Assembly (NCBI RefSeq): GCF_005239225.2
Contig: NC_133297.1
Coordinates: forward strand, 11,706,147-11,770,146
Reading direction: 5' to 3'
From: Populus alba
Taxonomy: Eukaryota; Streptophyta; Magnoliopsida; Malpighiales; Salicaceae
DNA length: 64,000 nt
The notes below the pieces were generated by a model. That model did no database searches and was not told where the DNA came from. It was given only the letters and a program-made list of their open reading frames with translations. Positions within the stretch are counted from its first letter, which is position 1. Every line of letters begins with the position of its first letter. The translations under genes were made by a program, and so were the position numbers. Shown one piece after another: positions 23,927-35,976 of the stretch.

Positions 23927-25077
23927 ACGGCTGGAAAACCTTGGTCAAGAATTGTCAATAATGAAGAAGGTAAGATCGAAAGAGATGACAAGGAAACACA
24001 CGTGGGGGAAGAAGATGAAGCGCTGCTACGGTTGATGGTCCACACACTAGAAGAAGTCTCTGCCAAGACCTTTTTACGCGAGTAGAGAAGTTTCAGAATG
24101 GGGTGACCCAAGAAGTTCCTGTAGTTTTCAAAATGTTAACCGACTTTATTTGCCTTAGCATGCTTTTGTCATTGTTTTTATTTGCTTTTATTTTCTCTAG
24201 TTGGCAATCAGGGCTCATGATGTCAGCCAGATTTTGTGTTTGTCTTTGAGCCCACCTTTTCTTTAAATAAATGATGAGATTATGCACTTTTTAAACAAAG
24301 TTGAGTGGATACAAAGAAAGTATCATAAATCGGTCAAATATGAAATTTAAGAAAAGCTACCCCTGAAGTACAGCTATACCTCTGGATAGCATAATGAATT
24401 GATAAATCACCTGTAAACTTCTTTCAAGATAAAAATAGAGTTTATCAATCCTAACAATGTGCATTTTGAAATGAGAAAAATTCATTATCCTTTCACTTTC
24501 TAAAGAGTTTATCGTTGGCGATCCCATTTAAGCCAGAATGAATTTATCCTTTATAAAAACCCGGACTAGGATCACACTTCACACTGGGGGCAATAAAAGA
24601 TATTTCGTGAAAAGTTTTACATATTTTTCAAAACGGGATGAGAGCCCGTAGATTTGAAAAAGATAAAGCATTTGACAAAAGCATGACAAAGAGGCAATGA
24701 CAAGTCATACATTTTGAGAAAAAGGCTACTTGTAAAAAGTCGAAGACTTCTTCCCCAAGATATGATAGGAGGTAACACGAGAGATGAATCCAGCATACGA
24801 CTTCAAAAGCAAGCTCATGTTAAGAGGGAGTCTCATGAACTAGAAGAAGAGGATGGGGCCTATGTTTCAAAACCAGGTACGAATGCATGCATGACATCTA
24901 ATCATAAATCATTGCATATATGTTTTTTTGGATCGTTACAGAAGGAGACCTTAGTGCATGCCAACAAGATTGTGGACGAAGAAAGAATCATTGAGTTGAT
25001 TCTAGAACAACGAGAAGAGAAGATAATATTTTTCAAATCCTGTCAGCAGGAAGAATGACATCAATATCAGCTTCGGT
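23927..25077 (+). other. Post-gag spacer of element B
   Basis: No protein domain is visible. The first 370 bases resemble A's protease-RT spacer, showing that B lost the protease block. The rest (24300-25077) is non-coding, with one short ORF (24714-25058) that I cannot assign. Confidence 0.5.
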
Positions 25078-25957
25078 AAAAGGGAATCGCCAGATGGGAT
25101 TCTAAGATTATTTTTTTAAGGAGATCGCTAGAAGGGATCTTGAATTTTGATATTCGTCAAAGGAGGTCGCCAGAAGGGACCTCATATTTCATGTTTGTTA
25201 AAAGGAATCGCCAGATGGGATTCCAAGTTGATGGAGATCGCCTAAAGGGATCTCGTATTTCGCTATTTGGAGGTCGCCAGATGGGACCTCATATTTCATG
25301 TTTGTTAAAAGGAATCGCCAGATGGGATTCCAAGTTGATTGATGGAGATCGCCAAAAGGGATCTCGTATTTCGCTATCTGGAGGTCGCCAGATGGGACCT
25401 CATATTTCATGTTTGTTAAAAGGAATCGCCAGATGGGATTCCAAGTTGTTTGAGATCGCCAAAAAGGATCTCGTATTCGATATTCATCAATGGAGGTCGC
25501 CAGAAGGGACCTCATATTTCAGCTTTGAATAAAAGGAATCGCCAGATGGGATTCCAAGTTGTTTGAGATCGCCAGAAGGGATCTCGTATTTCGATATTGG
25601 TCGCCAGATGGGACCTCATATTTCATATGGTTAAAAAGAATTTCCAGATGGGATTCCAAGTTGATTAAAGGAGATCGCCAGAAGGGATCTCGTATTTCGC
25701 TATTTGTCAAAGAAGGTCGCCAGATGGGACCTCATATTTCATGTTTGGTTAAAAGGAATCGCCAGATAGGATTCCAAGATTTTTGATTGGAGGAGATCGC
25801 CAAAAGGGATCTCATATTTCGATATTGGTCAAAGGAGGTCGCCAGATGGGACCTCGTATTTCATTTTGATTAAAAGGGAATCGCCAGATGGGATTTCAAG
25901 TTGAGTAAGCTACTATTATAGATTTTGGTTTAAAGAGATCGCCAAAAGGGATCTCGA
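25078..25957 (+). repeat. Tandem array of about 23 covarying mini-hairpins
   Basis: Short inverted repeats occur in a fixed order of three stem types: GGAATC/GATTCC, GAGATC/GATCTC and GAGGTC/GACCTC. All share the central sequence GCCAGATGG or GCCAAAAGG. The three-hairpin super-unit is about 108-120 bp and recurs roughly seven to eight times. Spacers (for example AAGTTGAT, TCGTATTTCGCTATT, TCATATTTCATG) are also conserved. Both arms change together between types, so the pairing rather than the sequence is kept. The array lies between the gag remnant and the polypurine tract, where Tat-lineage elements are known to carry variable tandem repeats. Confidence 0.9.
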
Positions 25958-26118
25958 GATGACTAAGTTTTGATCATAGTTTTTTGGGCTGATGAGGATT
26001 GCTGTAAAGACAAGGTTGCAGATCAATCAAGCTCCAACCAGATCAGTTTCGGGAGTTCTGTTTTGGGTTTATCTTTATAAAACTTACTGCGCAAAACCCC
26101 TGCTCCGTAAGCATTATA

Positions 26119-26131
26119 AAGAGGGGGCATC
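26119..26131 (+). promoter_or_regulatory. Polypurine tract of element B
   Basis: AAAGAGGGGG followed by CATC lies immediately 5' of the LTR start TGTTGTAACC. Its position and composition fit a plus-strand primer for reverse transcription. Confidence 0.6.
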
Positions 26132-28808
26132 TGTTGTAACCCATTTTTGGGTCCCCACAAAAAATAAAATAAATAGCCAAAAGAGGTTAGAAAAATAACA
26201 GAAGGCATAAAGCGCCCAAAAAATGGTCAGAAAAATTAGTCAAGGAGGTTAAAAATACAAAGATGAATTTTTGACAATATATTCTTGAATGATGAAAGCC
26301 CTAGTGGATAAGAAATTTGTTTTTTGAGGAGAAAAGTCCAAATTTGGAGGTTTATGGACTTAATTGGATTTTTAATTGAATTTATAGAGGATTTGAGTGC
26401 AAGAAAAATTGATTTTTAAGTCAATTTGGACTTTAATTAGAAGAAATTTAAGTTCTGGGGCCAAAATATATTTTTTAGGAATTTATTAGGTCAAATCAGG
26501 GGCTTAATTGCATAAATATTGAAGTTTAATGGCCAATTAGGGGCTTAATTGTGAAAATCCGAAACCAAGGACAAATTTGGAAAAGGCGCGAAGATAGAAG
26601 GGGCTGTTTTGAATTGATTCAGGGGCCTAATTGAAGAAATTAGAAGTTTATTGATTAATTGAGGGTCAAATTGCATAAATCAGAGACCAAGGACCAAAGT
26701 GAAAAACGCGGCCAACAAGAGGGGCGGAGACGGAAATTGAAAGGGATGCAATTGAAATGTACAAAATATAATTGAGGGCTGATTTGGAAGTTGACGTGCT
26801 GGCGCCAGTTAAATGAAACGGCGCGTTTTGTCCAAAACGACGTCGTTTCATGTTTTTTTTTTTTTTAAAAAAAGGAAAAGCTCGGAACGGTGTCGTTTTG
26901 AGACACTGTTCCTCTTTCTTCTTCCCCTGGACGTGCAGCAGGGAAAGAGAGAAAGATTTTTGTTTTTTCTTCTTTAAATGCTGCTGCCTCTCTCCTCCGC
27001 CAACGCCTGCCACGACCCGAAACCCCACGCCCTCTCATGATGAAAAGCCGAGGGAGTCGCGCCTGCCAGCCACGCCCACTGGCCAACCGACCGGCGCTGC
27101 CCCGCTCCCCAAGCAGCCATAATGACACCCTCGCTCCCCTTTACTCTATAAATACTGCTCTGAAGACCAGTTCGAGGGGGGGAAAAAAACGGAAGGAACG
27201 GAAAGAACGAACCGAGGGAGGAACCAAGAGGGAGAGACCGAAAAGAAAGGAATGAAATAGAGAGAGAAAGGAAAGATTAAGGGAAGCTTGAAAACGGGGA
27301 GGGGAGTTTTTTTAAAACAAAACGGAGAGCACGAACTGAGGGAGGAACGAAAGAGATAAAGGGAAACCACCGAAAACAAAAGGAAGAAGAAAGCACACGG
27401 AGGAGAAAGGAAGAACAGTAATCTCTCCCTCCTCCGCTTGAAACAGTTGCACCGCTGCTGGGAGTCGCCGTCCGTAAGCCACGACACCGCCACCGGCCTC
27501 CATCGCAGCACCACCAGCGAAGCAGTCCGACCAGCAGCACCGCCTCCTCCGCGCCAGGTAAAGTCTTCTTCCCCTGCATTTTTTCCACTGTTTGCGTTTT
27601 CCTCTTCGTTCTGCATGCAGGAGGAGGGGAGGGGAAAAATAATTCCCCCCCGGTTGGTTTTCCAGTGCTGGGCCAGGCTGGTTCTGGCCCAGCACTGATG
27701 TTTTTTTTCTCTAACTGGGCCAGGCCGCTTCTGGCCCAGTTATGATGTGTGTGGCGGGCCAGACTGATTCTGGCCCAGACCTGCTGTCTGGGCCGGGTCT
27801 GGCCCACATAAAGATAGGAGGGTTTGTTGGGCCGAGATCGGCCCACTCCCTTTTGGGCCGAGCCTGGCCCTACCTTTTGGGGGCTGAGTCCGGCCCAGTT
27901 AGTTGGGCCGGCCCAGCCCACATAATATATTATATTATTTATATTTGTTTTATATTATTTAAATATATGTGGATATATATCAAAAAAAAATTAAAAAATA
28001 TTCTGAAAAATCCTTGAAAAATATTTTTGATTTTCCTGCATATTTTTATCAAAATGGCTTAATATGGGTTGTATTTTTATACCGTAAGGATACAAACCCA
28101 GTATTAAAATACTCGATTTTCGTCAAAACATCAAAAATATATTTACATAAAAAAAATGTTTTTGTTTTAAAATACGGCCTAGTCTCTCCAAAATAAAGAA
28201 AAATCATCGCATCACATTTTCATACACACAAAGAAAATTTCGAAATAATATATGTATTAGCATGCATTTTGGCTTTAATAACCAGTTTATTCAAGCCATG
28301 AGAACTAGGCCAATATTTCAAAAATTCCAAAAAAATTATTGTGTTTTCTTTTAGTATTTGGGATTATGAATTTATACGTAAAACGTATTCCTAATATTAA
28401 AAATAAAGTTTTTGTATAGACGTTAGAACAGTTAGGTTTTTACCCGATAAGATAAAGACCTCCTTACCGAGGAGGATTTTTCTTGAACCATGGACAGACC
28501 AACAACTAGAAACACAATAACACCTTAGTTTTTTATCAGACAATCAAACAATGCAGCTTACCTTAGGTAAGGCGTATTTGGGGTGCTAATATCTTTCCTT
28601 TACGCAACCAGTTCCCGTACCCGATCTCTGAGACCAGTTAAGATTCCTAGTGACCAAAATACTAGGTGGCGACTTCCATTCCATTTTCTACCAATAAACG
28701 ACAAGAATTCCTTGTCTCCCTACATTTGCCACATAGATATAGATTTACATTGTAGATTTAAAATGGAAATAAATTATTTTTTCACCACGACGCCGCACAC
28801 GTGCGACA
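26132..28808 (+). repeat. 3' LTR of element B, about 2.7 kb
   Basis: It begins TGTTGTAACCCATTTTTGGG and ends GCACACGTGCGACA, matching LTR A inverted and LTR C in part. The U3 contains inverted repeats at 26813-26851 and 26884-26912. A GGCC-rich segment lies at 27660-27920 and the U5 end reads GCCGCACACGTGCGACA. The host flank to the right starts TAGTG. Confidence 0.85.
27147..27154 (+). promoter_or_regulatory. TATA box of LTR B
   Basis: TATAAATA in the context CTCTATAAATACTGC, aligned in position with the TATA boxes of LTRs A and C, downstream of the two U3 inverted repeats. Confidence 0.65.
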
Positions 28809-29539
28809 TAGTGTTTTAATATGTTTTGCCCAGATTTTCTTATATTTTGTTAGGTTTTTTTTGTTGTTAATTGACGACAATCAATTATATAATTTGTTTC
28901 CCTAACTATTGTTCCTTTCAAATTAGGCCTTAAAAGTTATGTTTTCGTGGTTTTATGCACTTGGGTGTGTTTTAATCTGTTTTGTCCAGATTTTCTTATA
29001 AATTTTTTGGTTTTCTTGTTGTTAAATTTTACAAAATTAGGTTATGACTCCTTAGAAAAACAAATTGAAAGCTAAAGCTGGAGGACCAAAAAACAATAGT
29101 CTATATTTGACTTTGAAACACAAGTTATTTACTCGATTGTGTTTAATAACTTTGTTTAAAATCAATTTCATATTTAATCAAATGATAATAGAAATAGACA
29201 CTCATAAAATTGATTGAATAAAATCAAAGGAAAAAAAATATAACGAAAAGTTATACATATTAGAAGTACTATCCAAAAAAAAAAATATAATTTTTATGTT
29301 CATTTATATAAACCATAAACCATGAAAAATAAAGTTTATTTATATAAACTATAAAAAATATAGATGAATTAAAATAATTTCTTTCAAAAATTAAATACAT
29401 AAAAATAACTATTTTTTATCCTTTTATGTCTTAGTTGGATAATTTTATAATCAAGAGTTTTCATATGAATATTTTAGGGATAAAAAATAAAAAATATTAT
29501 TTTTTAAGACATGTTTTATTTGTATCTCTTTAACCAATA

Positions 29540-29606
<67 letters not shown>

Positions 29607-30554
29607 TTTGTATCCATCTCTCTTGTCCTAAAAATAACCTAAGTTTAACTGAGAGACTTATATATTAATACATCTTAAAAATCTATCTTATATATAAATT
29701 AATACTCTCACAACCGTACTAAATTATTAATTAAAATATTATTCAAACTTCGAATTTAAATCAAAACTGAACAAAAATATTATAGTTACATTTTAGTAAA
29801 AGAAAATGATAATAAAAATAGGTATTTGCACACTTGAGCAACACAAAATATTATAACGTTTGTTTGAGACTATAATAACCTAATCGAAAGCAAACTTAAA
29901 TAAATTGTGAAGACAAAATTACTAAATATTTAAGGATACAATTGAAATGAAAAAAAAAGCAATAAAAATTAAATGTTAACAAAAAATAAAATAAAAAAAT
30001 ATATATTTAAATGAAAAAAAAAAAAAAAAAAACAAGCACACGGGTGTAGATTCCAGCATTCTTGAGCCTTTAAAAAACACTCATGTGTGTATGGTTGGAA
30101 GCTCAGGCCCGGGTCTGGGCATTTTGTTTTGCCTCAGAAGGAGGCAATGCATTATCAGCTTCTTCTTTTTTAATTAAATGGGTGGCAGGTTGCCTACAAG
30201 GTTACTAACCCAATAGAAACCTATTGATTCAATAATTTTTTTATTTTATTTTGGTTAACCAATAATTTTCTTTTTTCTCCATTATGTTTTATCATTTTTT
30301 TTTCAAACATGAAAAATTAAAAAAATAAACAAAATAAATTTTTAAATCAAAATAAAAATTATAAAAACTTTAAGAGTGATCATGCTTTCTCTTTGTATTT
30401 TACACTAGGATCCTTTTTATTTTTAATTTTGTGTTTCTACAATAATTTAAAACTTTATCTAACGGGATTAAATATATAAAAAAAAGATTAAATGAAAAAA
30501 AGCCTAAGGATAAAATGTCAAATGAGAGGAATTCACGGTTATTTTGACGTGGAA
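28809..30554. other. AT-rich intergenic stretch with simple repeats
   Basis: No gene is recognised. A roughly 60-bp imperfect direct repeat starts at about 28813 and again at about 28970 (both TTTTGYCCAGATTTTCTTATA). A long TA microsatellite occupies about 29541-29600. A poly-A run is at 30014-30031. Confidence 0.5.
29541..29600. repeat. (TA)n microsatellite
   Basis: About 60 bases of uninterrupted TA dinucleotides. Confidence 0.95.
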
Positions 30555-30790
30555 GCGTGTTTAGCACTGCGTTTCAAAAAGTATTTTTAAAAAACTTTAA
30601 AATTATTTTTTTTTCTTTGAATTAATATGTTTTTTGATGTTTTCAAATTATTTTGATGTATTAATCTCAAAAATAATTTTTAAAAAATAAAAAAAATTAC
30701 TAACATATTTCTTTTAATAAAAAAATATTTTAAAAAACAATTATAACTACATTTTCAAAATACACATAAAAACAGCATTTTCATAAATAC
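30555..30790. mobile_element. MITE-like copy 1
   Basis: It contains the family core TTTCAAATTATTTTGATG followed by TTAATCTCAAAAATAATTTT, and starts near GTTTAGCACTGCGTTTC. The same core appears at 32222-32450 and, inverted, at 39484-39705. It is non-coding and AT-rich. Confidence 0.6.
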
Positions 30791-30947
30791 ACGGAGAATT
30801 GAAGACCGCGTTACCAAACAAAACTTAATATTCATAATCAATTTTGTGACCAGCAATTTACATCAAAATATCAATCTCGCCGAAATATTTTTTTTTTTTT
30901 GTTTGTCAAAAGTTCCCCATTGAAAAATCTCTCATCTCTCTCTCTCT

Positions 30948-31003
<56 letters not shown>

Positions 31004-31214
31004 CCCTCGCTCTCTCTCTCTCCTTGTTTTGTGTTTAACTATCCTTTTGTCTCTTGTCAAAACAAATTCAACTAACTCCTGTTTTGGATTCGATTTTTTT
31101 TTTTTAATTTTGCTTCTTTGATCGAGAATTCAGTAGCAAAGAAGCCAGTGGCTGTTATTTTTTTTAAAAATCAAACAGAGACGACTTTCAGCTTCGCATT
31201 CCTGGCTCCTATAT

Positions 31215-31457
31215 ATGAACAAGCTGAGGGTGACTGGGCTTTTTTTTTTCTTAGATATTTTATTTTTATTTTTTTATACTCCTATCATTAAAGGGTTTTT
31301 ATTCAATCTTAGTTTTCTTGATAATAAATTAATTTTTATTTTTTTATTATATAATAAAATTAAAAACTTAAATAAAACCAATAAAGTTCATAATTCAAAT
31401 TGTAGCTTTAATGAGTTAATTAAAATATTCATTAAAAAATTAGGTTGGGATTTTTAA
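31215..31457 (+). other. Short AT-rich ORF, probably not a gene
   Basis: An 80-codon frame, dominated by F, L, I, N and K, within duplicated AT-rich sequence. The equivalent frame in unit 2 (from about 32810) is broken. No family is recognised. Confidence 0.15.
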
Positions 31458-31865
31458 CTTTTTTATATTGTTTTGTTTTTTAAAAAATTTCATTATTTAG
31501 TATGAATTTTTTTATTAAATTTTATCATTAATATTGAGTTAATAGTAAATTAGTTTTTGTCTTTTCATATAATAAATTTTTTAAAAATATTAACTTGGTA
31601 AAGTCTACAACTCGAGTCACAGGTTTAACATATGTTAGCTAAATATTAATCAAAGATTCGGGTCAAGATTTTTTTGGCTCTTTTGTTTATATCTTTTGTC
31701 CTTTTTTTAATTGCATCATTTAATTTGATATTTTTATTAAATTTTATCCTTGAGTATTGAGTTAATGATAAATCACTTTTTATGTTTTCTATCATCAAAT
31801 AAAAAAAAAATAATCAAAGTCAATTGAGTACATAATTTTTATTAAATTTTATCCTTGAGTGTTGA

Positions 31866-32213
31866 ATTCTACAGGATGAACTTGAAAGTGAAGACAGCAT
31901 CCATTACAAAGTCATGAATACTAAATACAAAGAAAGCCCATGAGTTGAAGTACAACGAAAAACTGCAAAGGAAACGGAAAGTACACAGACAATACAACAA
32001 AAGGCAACAATGAGAGAAATAAAATGACACCGGATTGGGGCTAACTTGGTCCCTTGGAGTACTAAGCGCAAGGAAAGGACTGCACAAATTGTCTGTACAA
32101 GAGTTGAAGAGGAGCAAGAAAGTTGCACTAACAGTTGCAGTACTTATCCAAAGGTTTCCAAAATATACCTCTCTAAAAGTATGCGCTATTTTTTCAACCA
32201 GGAGTTCTGGTAG
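31866..32213 (-). pseudogene. DUF247 3'-end fragment
   Basis: It is nearly identical to the 3' UTR and last codons of the minus-strand DUF247 copy at 39828-40175 and to 51640-51985. Shared words include GACACCGGATTGGGGCTAAC and CTGCACAAATTGTCTGTAC. It ends abruptly at GGAGTTCTGGTAG, where the second MITE-like copy begins. Extra bases relative to the other copies break the frame. Confidence 0.8.
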
Positions 32214-32221
32214 TTTGCTGT

Positions 32222-32450
32222 GGAGCGTGTTTTAGCGGTCTATTTTAAAAGTATTTTAAAAAAAAATTAAAATTTTTTTTTTGAATTAATATATTTTTTG
32301 ATATTTTCAAATTATTTTGATGTGCTAATCTTAAAAAAAATAATTTTTTTAAAAAAAAATTAACATATTAATTTTAATGAAAATAAAAAATACTTTAAAA
32401 AATAATTATAACTATATTTTCAAACACCAGCCAAACAGTATTTCATAAAT
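32222..32450. mobile_element. MITE-like copy 2
   Basis: It shares the core TTTCAAATTATTTTGATGTG and flanking poly-A and poly-T tracts with copy 1, and is the left edge of duplication unit 2. Confidence 0.6.
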
Positions 32451-33415
32451 ACACAGAGAATTGAAGACCGCGTTACCAAACAAAAACTTAATATTCATAA
32501 TCACTTTTGTGACCCAGCAATTTACATCAAAATATCAATCTCGCCGAAATATCTTTTTTTTTTTCGTCAAAAGTTTCCCATTGAAAAATCTCTCATCTCT
32601 CTCTCTCTCCTTGTTTTGTGTTTACCTATCCTTTTCTCTCTTGTCAAAACAAATTCAACTAACTCCTGTTTTGGAATCGATTTTTTTTTTTTTTTAATTT
32701 TGCTTCTTCGATCGAGAATTCAGTAGCAAAGAAGCCCAGTGACTGTTATTTTTTTAAAATCAAACAGAGACGACTTTCGGGTTCGCATTCCTGGCTCCTA
32801 TGAACAAGCTGAGGGTGACTGGGCTTTTTTTTCTTGGATATTTTTTTTTTCATACTCCTATCATTAAAGGGTTTTTATTCAATCTTAGTTTTCTTAATAA
32901 TAAATTAATTTTTTATTTTTTATTATATATAATAAAATTAAAAACTTGAATAAAACCAATAAAGTTTATAACTAGAATTGTAGCTTTAATGAGTTAATTA
33001 AATATTTCATTAAAAAGTCTGGTTGGGATTTTTTAATTTTTTTATATTGTTTTTTTTTTTAAATTTCATTATTTAGTATGAATTTTTTATTAAATTTTAT
33101 CATTGATATTGGTTAATAGTAAATTTAGTTTTTGTCTTATCATATAATAAATTAAAAAAAAATCAATATTTAAAGTCCATAACTTGAGTCACCAGTTTAA
33201 CATATGTTAGCTAAATATTAATTAAAGAATTCGGATCAAGATTTTTTTGACTCTTTTGTTTATATCTTTTGCCCCTTTTTTATAATTGCATCATTTAATT
33301 TGAGATTTTTATTGAATTTTATCTAAGAGTATTGATTTAATGATAAATTAATTTTTATGTTTTCTATCATCAAATAAAAAAAAAATTAATCAAAGTCAAT
33401 TGAATACATAATTCA

Positions 33416-34187
33416 TGTTGCGAGCTTGAAACACTACCTAAATATTTAAAAAAATAGTGAAATTAATATTTTTCAAATTTAAACAATTATACTAAATTTA
33501 ATGATAAGATGATCTAGATTTTTTTATATATATTTCAAAAAAATTATGTCCAACCTGGTGCAAAAAGATAAGTGATAAACTAGTAAGTAATATCTAGCTG
33601 ACTTATGGTTTAACTCAATAACTCGAAGAAGATAAGAACTTTGGTTGGTTAAAACATTGTCTATTTTTTTAATAAAATAATAACATTTTAAATTTTAATT
33701 TGTTTTTAGAAAAAAAAAAAAAAGAAGAGTTGATCCATATCTCGGTGTGGTACCGAGTTTGGCCTTACAACGACGGCATTAAAGATCCATTTCATTTGAA
33801 GCTTCTAGAGGGAGGGCAATATAAACTACTCTCGTTTTGAAAGCTGATTGCATTGCTCTCCATTAATTAATTCTCCATCTCCTCTGTATTTTCTCGGCAT
33901 GGGTCATTTTCAAGAAGCAATGATGGATCCAACTCATTGCTCCCTCGATCTTGACTGGTAGTAATATTTTTCTATCTAAAAGAAGTCGACTCTCGAGAGG
34001 CTGATGAGATGATATATATAGAGGTGAAATAGATGGAAAATTATGGAAATTATGGAATTGAAAAAAAGGAGCTGAAATGAAAAATACATCAAAAGATAGA
34101 TGGCCTGCTAGGGTTTTTATGAAGAATACATTTAGGTTCTCAAATTTTAAAAATAATATAATTTATACAATTTAGATCCCTTCAAAT
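33416..34187 (+). other. Intergenic; possible orphan 5' gene end
   Basis: A TATA-like CAATATAAACTA at about 33817-33828 is followed by a 20-codon frame at 33899-33961 that starts MGHFQEAMMDPTHCSLDLDW and stops, with a possible GT donor at the stop (CTGGTAGTAA). I recognise no family. It may be a first exon separated from the rest of a gene by the hAT insertions, or chance. Confidence 0.2.
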
Positions 34188-35487
34188 TAGGAGTGTTCAA
34201 AAAAACCGATAAACCGAGTAAATCGATAAAACCGATAAAAAATTAACCGAAAAAACCGAACCGAAAAATAAAACCGATTAAACCGATTAGATTATGTAGA
34301 AAAACCTCCGGTTCAGTTCGGTTTTCAGTTTTGTAGTGCAGAAACCGGGTTAACCGGACTGGGCCGGTTCAAAAAAAGGATCCCTAGGCTAGGTTAGTAT
34401 AAATAGAAAAAGTTGCACCAGCACATCCCTCTCTTCTCTCCAGTTTACTCTCCCCCACATACTTTCTAAACCCTAGCCGCCACCCATGTTTCACCATCTT
34501 CATTTCAGCACAGCCCCCCATCTTCGTTTCTCATCTCTCAACCTTTCTCACATCTCTCAACCGTTTTCACAGCCCCCCATCTTCATCTTCATCTCTCAAC
34601 CTTTCTCACAGCCCCCCCTTCTTAGCCAACATCTTCATCTCTCATCTCTCTAAACCTTTTAAGGCTTTAAGCACAACCCCCCCTCCTCCCATAAAGTAGA
34701 TCTAGTGAACGAACCATCCTTATCTCTCTATTTTTTTGTTCTTTTCTTTAAGCATAGTCGACTAAACTCATGGATTAACAACCAAACAGCAGCCCCCCTC
34801 TCTTCAATCTTTATCTCTTAATTTTTTTGTTTCTTTTTACTTTTTTTTTTTAATTTCTGTAGATCTATTATGTATTCATTTCCTATATTTATTTACAAGG
34901 TTGTTGATTTGCTATAGTATGCTCATGTTGCGATTACTGTAATGGATGTTGTGAGAATTATTTATTTACAATTTCTCTTTGATTTTATCTATTTTTGGTG
35001 GGGTATTCTTTAGTGGCTGGCAATTTATGCACGATGTAATGCTTAACTGGAAGGCAGTTGGGATGAATCCTATACCCAGGTTTCAAAAAAAATGTCCATC
35101 TACGAGCAAGACTCCCTATTAAGTGCTTCTAATGATATTCTTGAAACCTACAATTGTGTTGCTAATCTATAATAGTTTTGTAATTCTCAAGTTGGCACGA
35201 CATTTTTTCATCATATATGGGCTTCTTCATTACATTAAGTTATGGCAAAAATATGTGAATTCAAAGCTGTAAAAGCTCAATTTAATCTAAGCTTTAAAAA
35301 AATCCCAAAAAAATGGGATTAGGTTTCCCGGTTTTTTGCCAAAAAAACCGGATTTAACCGAACCGGACCGGTTCGGTTTGAACCGGTTTTCGGTCCGGTT
35401 CGGTTAATATTTTACAAAATTACTGTAATTCGGTTCGGTTGGTTTTTTGAGTCTAAACCGAACAGAACCGAACCGTGAACACCCCTA
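34188..35487. mobile_element. Non-autonomous hAT element 1, 1300 bp
   Basis: The termini are TAGGAGTGTTCA on the left and TGAACACCCCTA on the right. They are flanked by the perfect 8-bp target-site duplication CTTCAAAT (34180-34187 and 35488-35495), diagnostic of hAT transposition. Both subterminal regions are dense in AACCGA/ACCGG motifs. Inside are a TATA-like TATAAATAG near 34399 and C/T-rich UTR-like sequence, but no transposase frame. Confidence 0.85.
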
Positions 35488-35976
35488 CTTCAAATCACAT
35501 ATTCAATTTTGGTATAAAAATTAATTTGTATTAGTTTTCAGTCCTTGATTAAAGAAATGAGAGAGAGAGATTGCTAAAGTATAGCAGTGAGAAAGAAGGT
35601 CTTTGTTGACACTATTATCGACCATCAAAATGATTTTCTTGGTGTTTTTAGGTTCCATGCAATGAGAGAGGCTTAATAGTTATCGTTTAGAGTCTTAATA
35701 TTGCTTGAAAGCATGTCTAAGATGAGGAAGTCAGATCAAACTCGATTTGATTTTGGATTTTTGGATATTTGTGAGGTGTTTCTGGTTAATGAATTGATTT
35801 TTAGGTGTTTCAAGAATCTTCATGAGATGTTTTGAATTTAAATAGCTTAAAAATTGAATTTATCAAGAAAAAACAAAATACTAACCTGATTTTCCAGCCA
35901 CCAACATAATATTGGTTAGAATCTAGGCTCATAGATAAAATGTTACTTGCCTCAGCAGCTGATGCATTGCTCACGT

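Larger units (their letters stand above)
21847..28808 (+). mobile_element. Element B: non-autonomous Ogre/Tat derivative, 5'-truncated
   Basis: The order on the plus strand is a leader lacking its PBS (21847-22483), gag (22484-23926), a spacer (23927-25077), a hairpin array (25078-25957), a polypurine tract and an LTR (26132-28808). It joins head-on to the LTR of element A at 21846/21847. ORF1, protease, RT, RNase H and integrase are all absent. The leader jumps from the pre-ORF1 sequence straight to the pre-gag sequence, consistent with a clean ORF1 deletion. Confidence 0.75.
30555..33415. repeat. Tandem segmental duplication, two units
   Basis: Unit 1 (30555-31865) and unit 2 (32222-33415) share the same order: a MITE-like copy, GAAGACCGCGTTACCAAACA, a CT-rich tract, TTGTTTTGTGTTTA, AACAAGCTGAGGGTGACTGG, and long AT-rich tails. 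Between them, at 31866-32213, lies a DUF247 3'-end fragment. Unit 1 has an extra CT/AT microsatellite (30934-30996). Confidence 0.85.

Noticed and set aside
25140..25532. A 130-codon open frame across the hairpin array, with repeated RQMGPHISC-type words
   Set aside because: It is a by-product of repeat units with lengths near a multiple of three. The frame is not kept across the whole array and other strands are also open.
25000..25960. CRISPR-like array
   Set aside because: Repeats with near-constant spacers in a plant retrotransposon. The spacers are themselves repeated, unlike CRISPR, and there are no cas genes.
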